DNA from: Rubrivirga sp046845755
GTDB taxonomy: Bacteria > Bacteroidota > Rhodothermia > Rhodothermales > Rubricoccaceae
Assembly: GCF_046845755.1 (NCBI RefSeq)
Contig: NZ_CP177357.1
Coordinates: 434,001 to 498,000, forward strand
Length of the DNA stretch: 64,000 nucleotides
Direction: 5' to 3'
This document shows, piece after piece, positions 49,168 to 55,869 of this stretch (position 1 is its first letter; every line of letters begins with the position of its first letter). Below the pieces are notes generated by a model. It was not told the origin of the DNA and did not search any database. It saw nothing but the letters and a program-made list of their open reading frames with translations. The translations under genes were made by a program, and so were the position numbers.

Positions 49168-49181
49168 TCTAATTTTTTAAC
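49168..49181. promoter_or_regulatory. BlaI-type operator, copy 2
   Basis: TCTAATTTTTTAAC, on the minus strand GTTAA-AAAA-TTAGA, lies immediately upstream of the DUF4097 gene. It shares AATTTTTTAACA with copy 4. Confidence 0.55.
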
Positions 49182-49251
49182 ATTGATTGGGTGAGACCCT
49201 CCCTGTGAGGCAGGGAGCGGGGCCCTGGCGACGGGATCGTCGCCGGGGCCG

Positions 49252-51378
49252 CTAGACCGTGTCCGGGCAGCGCTCGCGGACGACGTGGACGGCCGGGGGG
49301 GCAGGCGGGGCCGGCGGCTCGGCGCGGACGGTCGGGACCACGCGCTTCGTCATCCGCACGGTTGGCGGGGTGCTCGGTCCGACCTGGGCGCGGAGGGTCG
49401 GCCGCGGCTCGGGGCGAGGCGCCGGCTTGACGTGGCTGCGATCGCGCGGGGCATCGCGACGGTCACGCTCGGCCTCGCGAGCCGCGTCGCGCGCGTCGTT
49501 GCGGCGCTCGCGCTCGGCCTCGCGGGCCTCTTTCTGCGCCTCGCGGAGGTCCTCCATCGACTCGCGAATGGACTCGCGGGCCTCCTCCATCGCCTCGCGC
49601 TGGGCCTCCGGCCAGTCGACGGCGTCGAAGGCCTGGCGCTGCGCGTCGCGGATCTCCTTCCAGTCGACCTCCTCCATGGCGCGCTGGGCCTCGCGGAGCG
49701 CCTGGTCCTGGCCACGGTGGATCTCGTCCCAGTCGACCTCGTCGAGGGCGCGCTGCGCGGCGCGCAGGCCTTCGCGCTGGGCCTCGCGGATGGCCTCCCA
49801 GTCGATCTCATCGAGGGCGCGCTGGGCCGCGCGCATGCCCTCGGCCTGGGCGATCTCGACCTCCGTCCAGTCGACCTCGTCGAGGGCGCGCCGGGCGTCG
49901 TCGAGGGCCTGGCGGCGGATCTCGTAGATCTCGTCGCGGGATAGGTCGGCGCGCGCGCGGTCGAGCTCGCGGCGGGCCCGGTCGACCTCGCGGCGGGCGC
50001 CGTCGAGGTCGGGGCGGTACCGGACGCGGACGGAGTCGGTGTCGGCGCGGACCGGGGCCGGCTCGAAGGCCGCGAGCGCGGGGGCGCCGACGGGGGCGAT
50101 CTCGGCGACGGCGACGGTCTCGACGAGGGGCGTCGCCTCGAGAGCGCGGGCGACGGGCTGGATGGCCGCGAGCGGGACCAGCACGAGCGCGGCGAGGGCG
50201 ATCGTCCCGATGCCGCCGATGCGGCCGAGCGCGCCTCGCTGGCGGTCGGCGTCGAGGATGGAGACGATGCGGCCTTCGAGCGGGCCGCGCCGCGCCATCG
50301 GGGCGAGGGCCGCCAGCGCGTGGGGCTCGCGCCGGAGCCCCCGGGCGACGGTCACCAGGTGCGCGGCGTAGTCGGACGGGCGGGCGCCGCCGGCGAGCAC
50401 GGCGTCGTCGCAGGCCTGCTCGCGCTCGGCCAGGAAGTGGCGGTAGCCCCACCACGCGAGCGGGTTGAGCCAGTGCAGGGTGAGCGCCGCCTGGGCGAGC
50501 GCCTGCGTCCAAGCGTCGCGGCGGCGGAGGTGGGCCATCTCGTGGAGGAGGACGGCCTCGCGGCGGTCCTCCTCCCAGTCGTCGGCCGAGGCGGGCAGGA
50601 CGACGGCCGGGGCGCCGTAGCCCCACGCGATCGGCACGTCGAGCGCGTCGGTGCGGAGCAGGCGGACCGGGCCCTCGATGCCGGACAGCCGGCGCGCGCG
50701 CTCGGCGAGCACGCCCCAGTCGGCGTCGGTCTCGGGGCGGGCGTCGCGGACGATCCGCCGCGCGGCCAGGTAGGCGGCCACCCACCCCAGGCCAACGACG
50801 AGCACGCCGAGCAGCCAGACGGCGCCGGCCCAGAACCCGGCGCGGCGGCCGGCGAGCGTCACCGACGGGGCGGGGCTCCGCGGGGCGAACGCGATCGCGG
50901 ACGCGCCGACGCTCTCCATCTCGGCCTCGAAGGCGCTCATCTCGTGTTCGAAGGACGCCATCTCATGCTCGAACGCGGCCATCTCGGCCTCGACCTCGCC
51001 CTCATACGCGGCGACCTCCGCGTCGAACCGGGCGTCCGTCCCGTCAAACGCCAGCGCGGGGGCGGGCGGGGCGGCCGGCGGCATCGGCGGGTGGGGCGGC
51101 ATCGGGGGCATCGGGGGCATCGGCGCGAGCGGCGCCATCGGGGCGACGGCGACGTGGGGCGCGAACGCGACCTGCTGAGGCTCGGCGGGCAGCACGCCCA
51201 GCGTCCAGTCCGGCCCGACGGCCTCCAGCACGGGCAGCAGGAGTAGGGCCCCGAAGGCCGCGGCCCAGACGCCGTGCCGGGCGCTGGCGGGGGCGCGGCG
51301 CAGCAGGCGCGCGGCGAGCATGGCGACGAGCAGGACCAGGAGGCCCTTGAGGGCGAGCGTCAGCAGGAGAGCGGTCAT
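49252..51378 (-). CDS. BlaR1-type M56 metallopeptidase sensor with coiled-coil repeat domain
   Basis: The 708-residue product has TM helices at about 2-22, 38-53, 183-205 and 388-408 and an M56 zinc protease with HEMAH at 279-283. A Met/Pro-rich run and three heptads (EMAAFEH, EMASFEH, EMSAFEA; about 133-153) lie between TM2 and TM3. The C-terminal 300 residues, expected to be periplasmic, lack the penicillin-binding SxxK domain. They instead contain about 3.5 copies of a 23-residue repeat beginning RALDEVDW (497-588), then a charged helix and a Pro-rich tail. It presumably cleaves or inactivates the BlaI repressor in response to an envelope signal. Its ATG overlaps the blaI stop by 4 bp. Confidence 0.9.
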   Translation of the reverse strand: MTALLLTLALKGLLVLLVAMLAARLLRRAPASARHGVWAAAFGALLLLPVLEAVGPDWTLGVLPAEPQQVAFAPHVAVAPMAPLAPMPPMPPMPPHPPMPPAAPPAPALAFDGTDARFDAEVAAYEGEVEAEMAAFEHEMASFEHEMSAFEAEMESVGASAIAFAPRSPAPSVTLAGRRAGFWAGAVWLLGVLVVGLGWVAAYLAARRIVRDARPETDADWGVLAERARRLSGIEGPVRLLRTDALDVPIAWGYGAPAVVLPASADDWEEDRREAVLLHEMAHLRRRDAWTQALAQAALTLHWLNPLAWWGYRHFLAEREQACDDAVLAGGARPSDYAAHLVTVARGLRREPHALAALAPMARRGPLEGRIVSILDADRQRGALGRIGGIGTIALAALVLVPLAAIQPVARALEATPLVETVAVAEIAPVGAPALAAFEPAPVRADTDSVRVRYRPDLDGARREVDRARRELDRARADLSRDEIYEIRRQALDDARRALDEVDWTEVEIAQAEGMRAAQRALDEIDWEAIREAQREGLRAAQRALDEVDWDEIHRGQDQALREAQRAMEEVDWKEIRDAQRQAFDAVDWPEAQREAMEEARESIRESMEDLREAQKEAREAERERRNDARDAAREAERDRRDAPRDRSHVKPAPRPEPRPTLRAQVGPSTPPTVRMTKRVVPTVRAEPPAPPAPPAVHVVRERCPDTV

Positions 51379-51752
51379 CGTCCTTGGGAGCGTGCACTCC
51401 GGATGAGGGAATCGAGACGGTCGAGGTCGTCGTCCGAGAGGTCGTCGGAGGCCTCGAGAAGCGCGGCGACGGCCCGCTCGGGCGCGCCGTCGAAGAACGT
51501 CGTCATCAGGTGGCGCAGGGCCGAGCGGCCGGCCGCGTCGCGCGCCTCGACGGGGAGGTAGACGTAGCGGGGGCCGTCCTGCTCGTGGCGCACGTGGCCC
51601 TTCTCCTCCAGGATGCGGAGGTGGGTGCGGACGGCGGAGTCGCTGGGGGGGTCGGCGAGCGCCTCACGGACGTCGGCGGCGCTCGCGCGGCCCAGGCGGT
51701 GGAGGACATCGAGCACCTGGCGCTCGCGACGGGACAGGGAGGGGACAGGCAT
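51375..51752 (-). CDS. BlaI/MecI/CopY-family transcriptional repressor
   Basis: The 125-residue winged-helix repressor shows the family landmarks: LSRREREVL-like LSRRERQVLDVLHRLG, SAADVREALADPP, DSAVRTHLRILEEKGHV and YVYLPV, then a C-terminal dimerisation region (LRHLMTTFFDGAPERAVAAL). BlaI proteins bind short dyads as dimers and are proteolysed when the partner M56 protease is activated. Two dyads lie 9-22 and 61-74 bp upstream of its start codon, so it is likely autoregulated. It is the first gene of the blaI-blaR1 operon. Confidence 0.94.
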   Translation of the reverse strand: MPVPSLSRRERQVLDVLHRLGRASAADVREALADPPSDSAVRTHLRILEEKGHVRHEQDGPRYVYLPVEARDAAGRSALRHLMTTFFDGAPERAVAALLEASDDLSDDDLDRLDSLIRSARSQGR

Positions 51753-51760
51753 GAGCGTGT

Positions 51761-51774
51761 GCTAAAAAGTTAGC
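51761..51774. promoter_or_regulatory. BlaI-type operator, copy 3 (perfect dyad)
   Basis: GCTAA-AAAG-TTAGC is a perfect 5-bp dyad. On the minus strand it overlaps TAACTTTT, a plausible minus-7 element for blaI. Confidence 0.65.
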
Positions 51775-51812
51775 GGAGTGTAGGGCGCACGCGGCATCAA
51801 GTCAAGCGGAGT

Positions 51813-51826
51813 GCCAATTTTTTAAC
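51813..51826. promoter_or_regulatory. BlaI-type operator, copy 4
   Basis: GCCAATTTTTTAAC, on the minus strand GTTAA-AAAA-TTGGC, lies 52 bp centre to centre from copy 3. That is about five helical turns, which would place two dimers on one face of the DNA. Confidence 0.55.
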
Positions 51827-51834
51827 AGTCGGGT

Positions 51835-52205
51835 CCCTCGGCTCGGGCTGGGCCCTCTTCGGACGCAGCGGCCGAAGGTTGCACCACCTGCGCGAGCCAC
51901 CCGCCTGCGCGAGGCCGGACCCCCCGCCTGCCGGCCGCCCCCCTCATCCGAGGGGGGCTCCTTCGTTTCTGGCGCCACGTCCCTCCCAGACCTCCTACTT
52001 AGCTCGTGGAGTCCCACCTCCTCGAGAAAGGAGGGGGGCAACCCGAAGGGTCGGCGAAGCCAAGGGGTGGTCCCCTAGTTGGCGCAGGCCGGCCTGCTGG
52101 CGCAAGCCCGGTCGCCCTCCGTCTCCTGTCGAGAGCCACGTGGCCGCCCGCTCCTCGGTGGCGGGTTCCGTCCCGCGGCAATGGGAGGCGCGCCCCGCGC
52201 CGCCG
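51835..52205. repeat. Spacer with dispersed hairpin element, copy E
   Basis: No gene is seen between 51827 and 52267. It contains CCCCCGCCTGCCGGCCGCCC at 51921-51940 (identical to 32214-32233) and a perfect CCCCCCTC/GAGGGGGG hairpin at 51938-51957 followed by CTCCTTCGTTT. Further GC-rich inverted pieces lie to about 52080. Confidence 0.55.
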
Positions 52206-52213
52206 TAGCTTCG
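52206..52213 (+). promoter_or_regulatory. Candidate minus-7 element of the VKOR-DsbA gene
   Basis: TAGCTTCG ends 54 bp before the ATG at 52268. Confidence 0.35.
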
Positions 52214-52267
52214 TCCCGCAGACGGACGCGCCCGTCGCCCGCGTTTCCCGGACCTCCCGCCTCGACC

Positions 52268-53557
52268 ATGGCCTTGCCCGCACAGACCTCCCTCCTCCGC
52301 AAGCTGCTCCTCGGCGTCGCCCTCTTGGGCATCGTCGTGGTGACTCACCTCGCGCTCCAGAAGGCGAACGGGTTCGCCGCCGGCTGCACCGGGCTCGGCG
52401 GCGTCGACTACTCGGCGGGCGCCGCCGTCACGGGCGAGGGCTCGGGCTGCGCGACCGTCACCGAGGGCGAGTACGCCGACTTTCTCGGCATCCCGAACGT
52501 GACGTTGGGCCTGCTGTTCTACGTCCTGATCGCCGGGCTCCGGCTGGCCTACATCGCCGTGCGCGACGACCGGCTGCGGCTGGCGTCGTTCGGCGTGGTC
52601 GGCGTGGGCGCCGCGTACACGGCCTACCTCGTCTACCTCCAGGCCGCCGTCATCGGCTCGTTCTGCGCGCTGTGCATGACCTCGGCCGCAATTGTCCTGA
52701 CCCTCCTCGTCCTCCACGTGCTCGAGCACCGCCGCATGCCCTCCGACGCCCCCGCCCCCGCCGACGTCCCACGCCGCCGCCGGGCCACCGAGCCGACCGG
52801 CCTCGCCCTGTTCCGCCCGTACCTCCCCGTGCTGGGCGGCTTCGTGGTCCTGCTGCTGGGCGCGTTCGCCCTGGCCGCCCGCACCGCCCCCGACGACGGC
52901 CCGAGCTCCGCGCTGGCGTCCGCCTCCGGCGACACACCGACCGTCCCGACGCCCCGCATCCAGGACGTCACCGGCGAGTGCACGTACGACCCCGAGTACG
53001 ATCCGATCGCGGACCTTTCCGCCTTCACGACGGGCCCGTACCTCGGCAGCGCCGACGCGCCGGTGACGGTCGTCAAGGTGTTCGACCCGAACTGCCCGCA
53101 CTGCCGCGACCTGTCGGAGACGCTGGACGGCGTGATCGCGGAGAACGGCGAGGCTGCCAAGTTCTACTACGTGCCGTTCCCGCTGCGCCAGCAGTCGCTC
53201 GGCCAGGTCGTCGCGCTCAAGATGGCCCAGCAGGAGGGCAAGTTCTTCGACCTGATGCACGAGATGTTCGAGCGCCAGGACGCGACCTGGGGCATGACGC
53301 TGCCCGAGCTGGTGGCGACCGTCAACGCGGTCGGCATGGACGGCGCGGCGTTCGAGGCGGCGCTCAACGACGACGCCCAGCTCCAGGTCTACCTCACCGA
53401 CATCCAGGCCCAGGCCGACGCCGTGACCGGCGCCTTCGCCCGGGAGGATGGCGGCATCTCCGTCCCCAAGCTGGCCGTCAACGGCCGGGTCGTTGCGTCG
53501 ACGTTCGCGTCGTACAGCGAGCGCTGCCTCGGCCAGTTTATCGCCGAGGCCGAGTAG
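52268..53557 (+). CDS. Vitamin K epoxide reductase-DsbA fusion protein
   Basis: The 429-residue protein joins both partners of an oxidative folding system. The N-terminal VKOR domain has several membrane helices, loop cysteines 40 and 61 and the active-site CALC at 133-136. A linker and further helix (about 185-205) lead to a periplasmic DsbA-like thioredoxin domain with CPHC at 276-279 and the cis-Pro region GGISVPKLAVNG. VKOR reoxidises the DsbA domain using quinone, so the protein makes disulphides in exported proteins. The upstream frame extension before ATG 52268 is not homologous. The MscS gene follows 3 bp after the stop. Confidence 0.94.
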   Translation: MALPAQTSLLRKLLLGVALLGIVVVTHLALQKANGFAAGCTGLGGVDYSAGAAVTGEGSGCATVTEGEYADFLGIPNVTLGLLFYVLIAGLRLAYIAVRDDRLRLASFGVVGVGAAYTAYLVYLQAAVIGSFCALCMTSAAIVLTLLVLHVLEHRRMPSDAPAPADVPRRRRATEPTGLALFRPYLPVLGGFVVLLLGAFALAARTAPDDGPSSALASASGDTPTVPTPRIQDVTGECTYDPEYDPIADLSAFTTGPYLGSADAPVTVVKVFDPNCPHCRDLSETLDGVIAENGEAAKFYYVPFPLRQQSLGQVVALKMAQQEGKFFDLMHEMFERQDATWGMTLPELVATVNAVGMDGAAFEAALNDDAQLQVYLTDIQAQADAVTGAFAREDGGISVPKLAVNGRVVASTFASYSERCLGQFIAEAE

Positions 53558-53560
53558 CCC

Positions 53561-54532
53561 GTGGCCCAGGCCACCGACGCCTTGGGCGACCGCGCAGGCG
53601 AGGCGCTCTCCGAGCTGACCGGGCTCGGGTCCGCGCTCACGACCGACCTGGTCTGGTCGGCCGTCCTGATCGTCGCCGTGTGGGCCGTCCGCCAGCTCGT
53701 CCTGCGGGGCATCCGCCAGCGGGCGCCCGACGATTCGCGCCGGATCTACCGCTGGCGCAAGGTCACGACCTACATCGCGACGGCCGTGCTGACGGTCGGG
53801 CTGTTCTCGATCTGGCTGTCGGAAGCCGGCGGGCTCGGGACCTTCCTGGGGCTGCTGACGGCGGGCGTGGCGATTGCGCTCAAGGACCCGCTCGTCGACC
53901 TCGCCGGCTGGGCGTTCGTCCTGTGGCGCCGCCCGTTCTCGACCGGCGACCGCGTCACGATCCGCCAGCACACCGGCGACGTGATCGACCAGCGCGTCTT
54001 CCAGTTCACGCTCCTGGAAGTCGGGACGCGGACGGGCGCGGGGCAGTCGACCGGCCGCATCATCCACGTCCCCAACGGCTGGGTGTTTTCGGACTCGGTC
54101 GTCAACCACACCGGCGCGTTCGCCTACGTGTGGCATGAGATCGCCGTCGTGGTCACGTTCGAGAGCGACTGGCGGGCGGCGAAGACGCTGCTCGAGGAAG
54201 TCGGCGAGGAGACGGCGGGGCACCTGTCCGACGACGCCGAGCGGACGCTGCGCCGGGCGGCCCGGGAGTACTTCATCTTCTACTCCAAGCTCACGCCGGT
54301 CGTGTACACGACGGTCGTGGGGGAGGGCGTCCAGCTCACGCTGCGCTACCTCGTCGAGCCCCGGCGCGTGCGCGGGAGCGAGCAGGACGTGTGGGAGGCG
54401 ATCTTGGACCGGCTCGCGGTCCGCGACGACATCGACCTCGCGTACCCGACCTCGCGGCTCTTCCGCAACGACCTCGAGGGCAAGCCCGGCACCGGTGGCC
54501 CGGCGCCCGGAGACGCGGAAGGGGAGTCCTGA
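53561..54532 (+). CDS. Mechanosensitive ion channel family protein (second MscS)
   Basis: The 323-residue product begins at GTG 53561, 3 bp after the VKOR-DsbA stop, so it is very likely co-translated. It has three TM helices, a pore helix (FLGLLTAGVAIALKDPLVDLAGWAF) and an MscS beta domain with RRPFSTGDRV, then an interrupted loop (VGTRTGAGQSTGRIIHVPNG). The C-terminal domain has a longer helical insertion than the copy at 15251-16240, to which it is only distantly similar. The role in osmotic protection is inferred from the family. Confidence 0.9.
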   Translation: MAQATDALGDRAGEALSELTGLGSALTTDLVWSAVLIVAVWAVRQLVLRGIRQRAPDDSRRIYRWRKVTTYIATAVLTVGLFSIWLSEAGGLGTFLGLLTAGVAIALKDPLVDLAGWAFVLWRRPFSTGDRVTIRQHTGDVIDQRVFQFTLLEVGTRTGAGQSTGRIIHVPNGWVFSDSVVNHTGAFAYVWHEIAVVVTFESDWRAAKTLLEEVGEETAGHLSDDAERTLRRAAREYFIFYSKLTPVVYTTVVGEGVQLTLRYLVEPRRVRGSEQDVWEAILDRLAVRDDIDLAYPTSRLFRNDLEGKPGTGGPAPGDAEGES

Positions 54533-54539
54533 GCCGGAC

Positions 54540-55196
54540 TCAGGCCGTCACCGCCCGGCCCGCCGTCGGCGCCGTCGCGCGGTCGGGGTGCCGCCCTTCG
54601 ACGCCCGCCAGCAGGCCGTCGATGGCCGCCAGGTCGGCGTCGAGGTCGCCCGAGGGCACGAGCGTCCCGCAGATGCGGATCTCGCGGCGGCCCCAGTCGA
54701 GGCCGACCACGGCGATGGGGACGTCGGCCTCGACGGCGATCCGGTGGAAGCCGGACTTCCAGCGCGGGACCGCGCTCCGGGTGCCCTCGGGCGTGAGCGC
54801 CACGATCGCCGGCTCGGGCCCCCGCAGGCGCTCGACGCCCTGCGCGACGAGCCCACCCGGGGCTGCGCGGTCGACGGGCACGCCGCCGAACGCGCGCAAC
54901 GCCCACCCGAGGGGGCCCCAGAACAGCTGGCGCTTGGCGAAGACGGCGAACGACAGGTCGCACCACGCGGCGGCCGCCAGCCCCACGAGCCCGTCCCAGT
55001 TCGACGTGTGGGGCGCGCCGACGAGCACCATCCGGGGCACGTCCGCGAAGCCGCCCGCGTAGCGCCAGCCCATCGCGGTGAACACCCACCGCCCGAGCGC
55101 GCGGAGCCAGCGCGGGTGGCCCCGGCGGGGCACAGCCGGTGGCAGGTCCGGCAGCAGAGCGGCCGTCGGCAGGGGCTGGGCGGTCGACGTGGGCAT
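54540..55196 (-). CDS. 1-acylglycerol-3-phosphate O-acyltransferase family protein
   Basis: The 218-residue product has PlsC-type acyltransferase motifs: the catalytic HTSNWD (usually HxxxxD), VDRAAPGG (substrate binding) and TPEGTRS. A hydrophobic segment follows (FHRIAVEADVPIAVVGLDWG). Such enzymes acylate lysophosphatidate in phospholipid synthesis. This short branch often acts on other lipids, so the acceptor is uncertain. It converges with the MscS gene 7 bp away and is divergent from ribH. Confidence 0.85.
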   Translation of the reverse strand: MPTSTAQPLPTAALLPDLPPAVPRRGHPRWLRALGRWVFTAMGWRYAGGFADVPRMVLVGAPHTSNWDGLVGLAAAAWCDLSFAVFAKRQLFWGPLGWALRAFGGVPVDRAAPGGLVAQGVERLRGPEPAIVALTPEGTRSAVPRWKSGFHRIAVEADVPIAVVGLDWGRREIRICGTLVPSGDLDADLAAIDGLLAGVEGRHPDRATAPTAGRAVTA

Positions 55197-55326
55197 CTCG
55201 AAAACTAGGGGCGCGCGAGGTGGCGCGGCAGCGGCGGCGCACCGGGTCGGGCTCGCGGCCGGCGCACGCCGGCCGGCTCGTCCGGCGGGGCGCTCCGAGT
55301 TGCCCGGGCACCGCCCCAGCCGTCGT

Positions 55327-55334
55327 TACCTTGC
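55327..55334 (+). promoter_or_regulatory. Candidate minus-7 element of ribH
   Basis: TACCTTGC ends 19 bp before the ATG at 55354. Confidence 0.45.
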
Positions 55335-55353
55335 GGCCGACCGACCGCTCCCC

Positions 55354-55821
55354 ATGTCCACGACGTTCGAAGGCTCCCTCGTCTCGCCCCCCGACGCGCG
55401 CTACGCGATCGTGGCGGGCCGCTTCAACGAGGCCATCACCCGGCGGTTGCTCGAGGGCGCCGTCGAGGCGCTCGGCCGCCACGGCGCCGACCCCGACGCC
55501 GTCGACGTGGCGTGGTGCCCCGGCGCCTTCGAGATCCCGTTCGTCGCCCGCACGATGGCGGCCTCCGGGACGTACGACGCCGTGATCTGCCTGGGCGCCG
55601 TCATCCGCGGCGCCACGGCCCACTTCGACTACGTGGCCGGCGGGGCCGCGAATGGGTGCCTGCAGGCCGCCCTCGACACCGGCGTCCCCGTCTTGTTCGG
55701 CGTGCTCACCGTCGACTCGATCGAGCAGGCGTGGGAGCGGGCCGGGACGAAGGCCGGCAACAAGGGCGCCGAAGCCGCCGCCGGCGCCGTCGAGATGGTC
55801 AACCTCGCCCGCCAGCTCTAG
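55354..55821 (+). CDS. ribH: 6,7-dimethyl-8-ribityllumazine synthase
   Basis: The 155-residue product condenses 5-amino-6-ribitylamino-uracil with dihydroxybutanone phosphate, the penultimate step of riboflavin synthesis. Family motifs are intact: AGRFNEAIT, PGAFEIPFVA, CLGAVIRGATAHFDYV with the catalytic His, and PVLFGVLTVDSIEQA. RAGTKAGNKGAEAA follows. Length is standard. ATG at 55354 follows a promoter-like TACCTTGC and a pyrimidine-rich leader. No FMN riboswitch or other rib gene is adjacent. Confidence 0.97.
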   Translation: MSTTFEGSLVSPPDARYAIVAGRFNEAITRRLLEGAVEALGRHGADPDAVDVAWCPGAFEIPFVARTMAASGTYDAVICLGAVIRGATAHFDYVAGGAANGCLQAALDTGVPVLFGVLTVDSIEQAWERAGTKAGNKGAEAAAGAVEMVNLARQL

Positions 55822-55869
55822 CCCCCCGACGCCCCCGACGACCGGTACGCGCACTTTCTCTGCACCCCC

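Noticed and set aside
49395..49885. Tandem 69-bp repeats as a possible CRISPR or satellite array
   Set aside because: The repeats are in frame and encode the 23-residue coiled-coil repeats of the M56 sensor; units are contiguous without spacers.
55822..55869. FMN riboswitch or regulatory RNA near ribH
   Set aside because: Spacers on both sides of ribH are too short and lack the conserved FMN-aptamer sequences.
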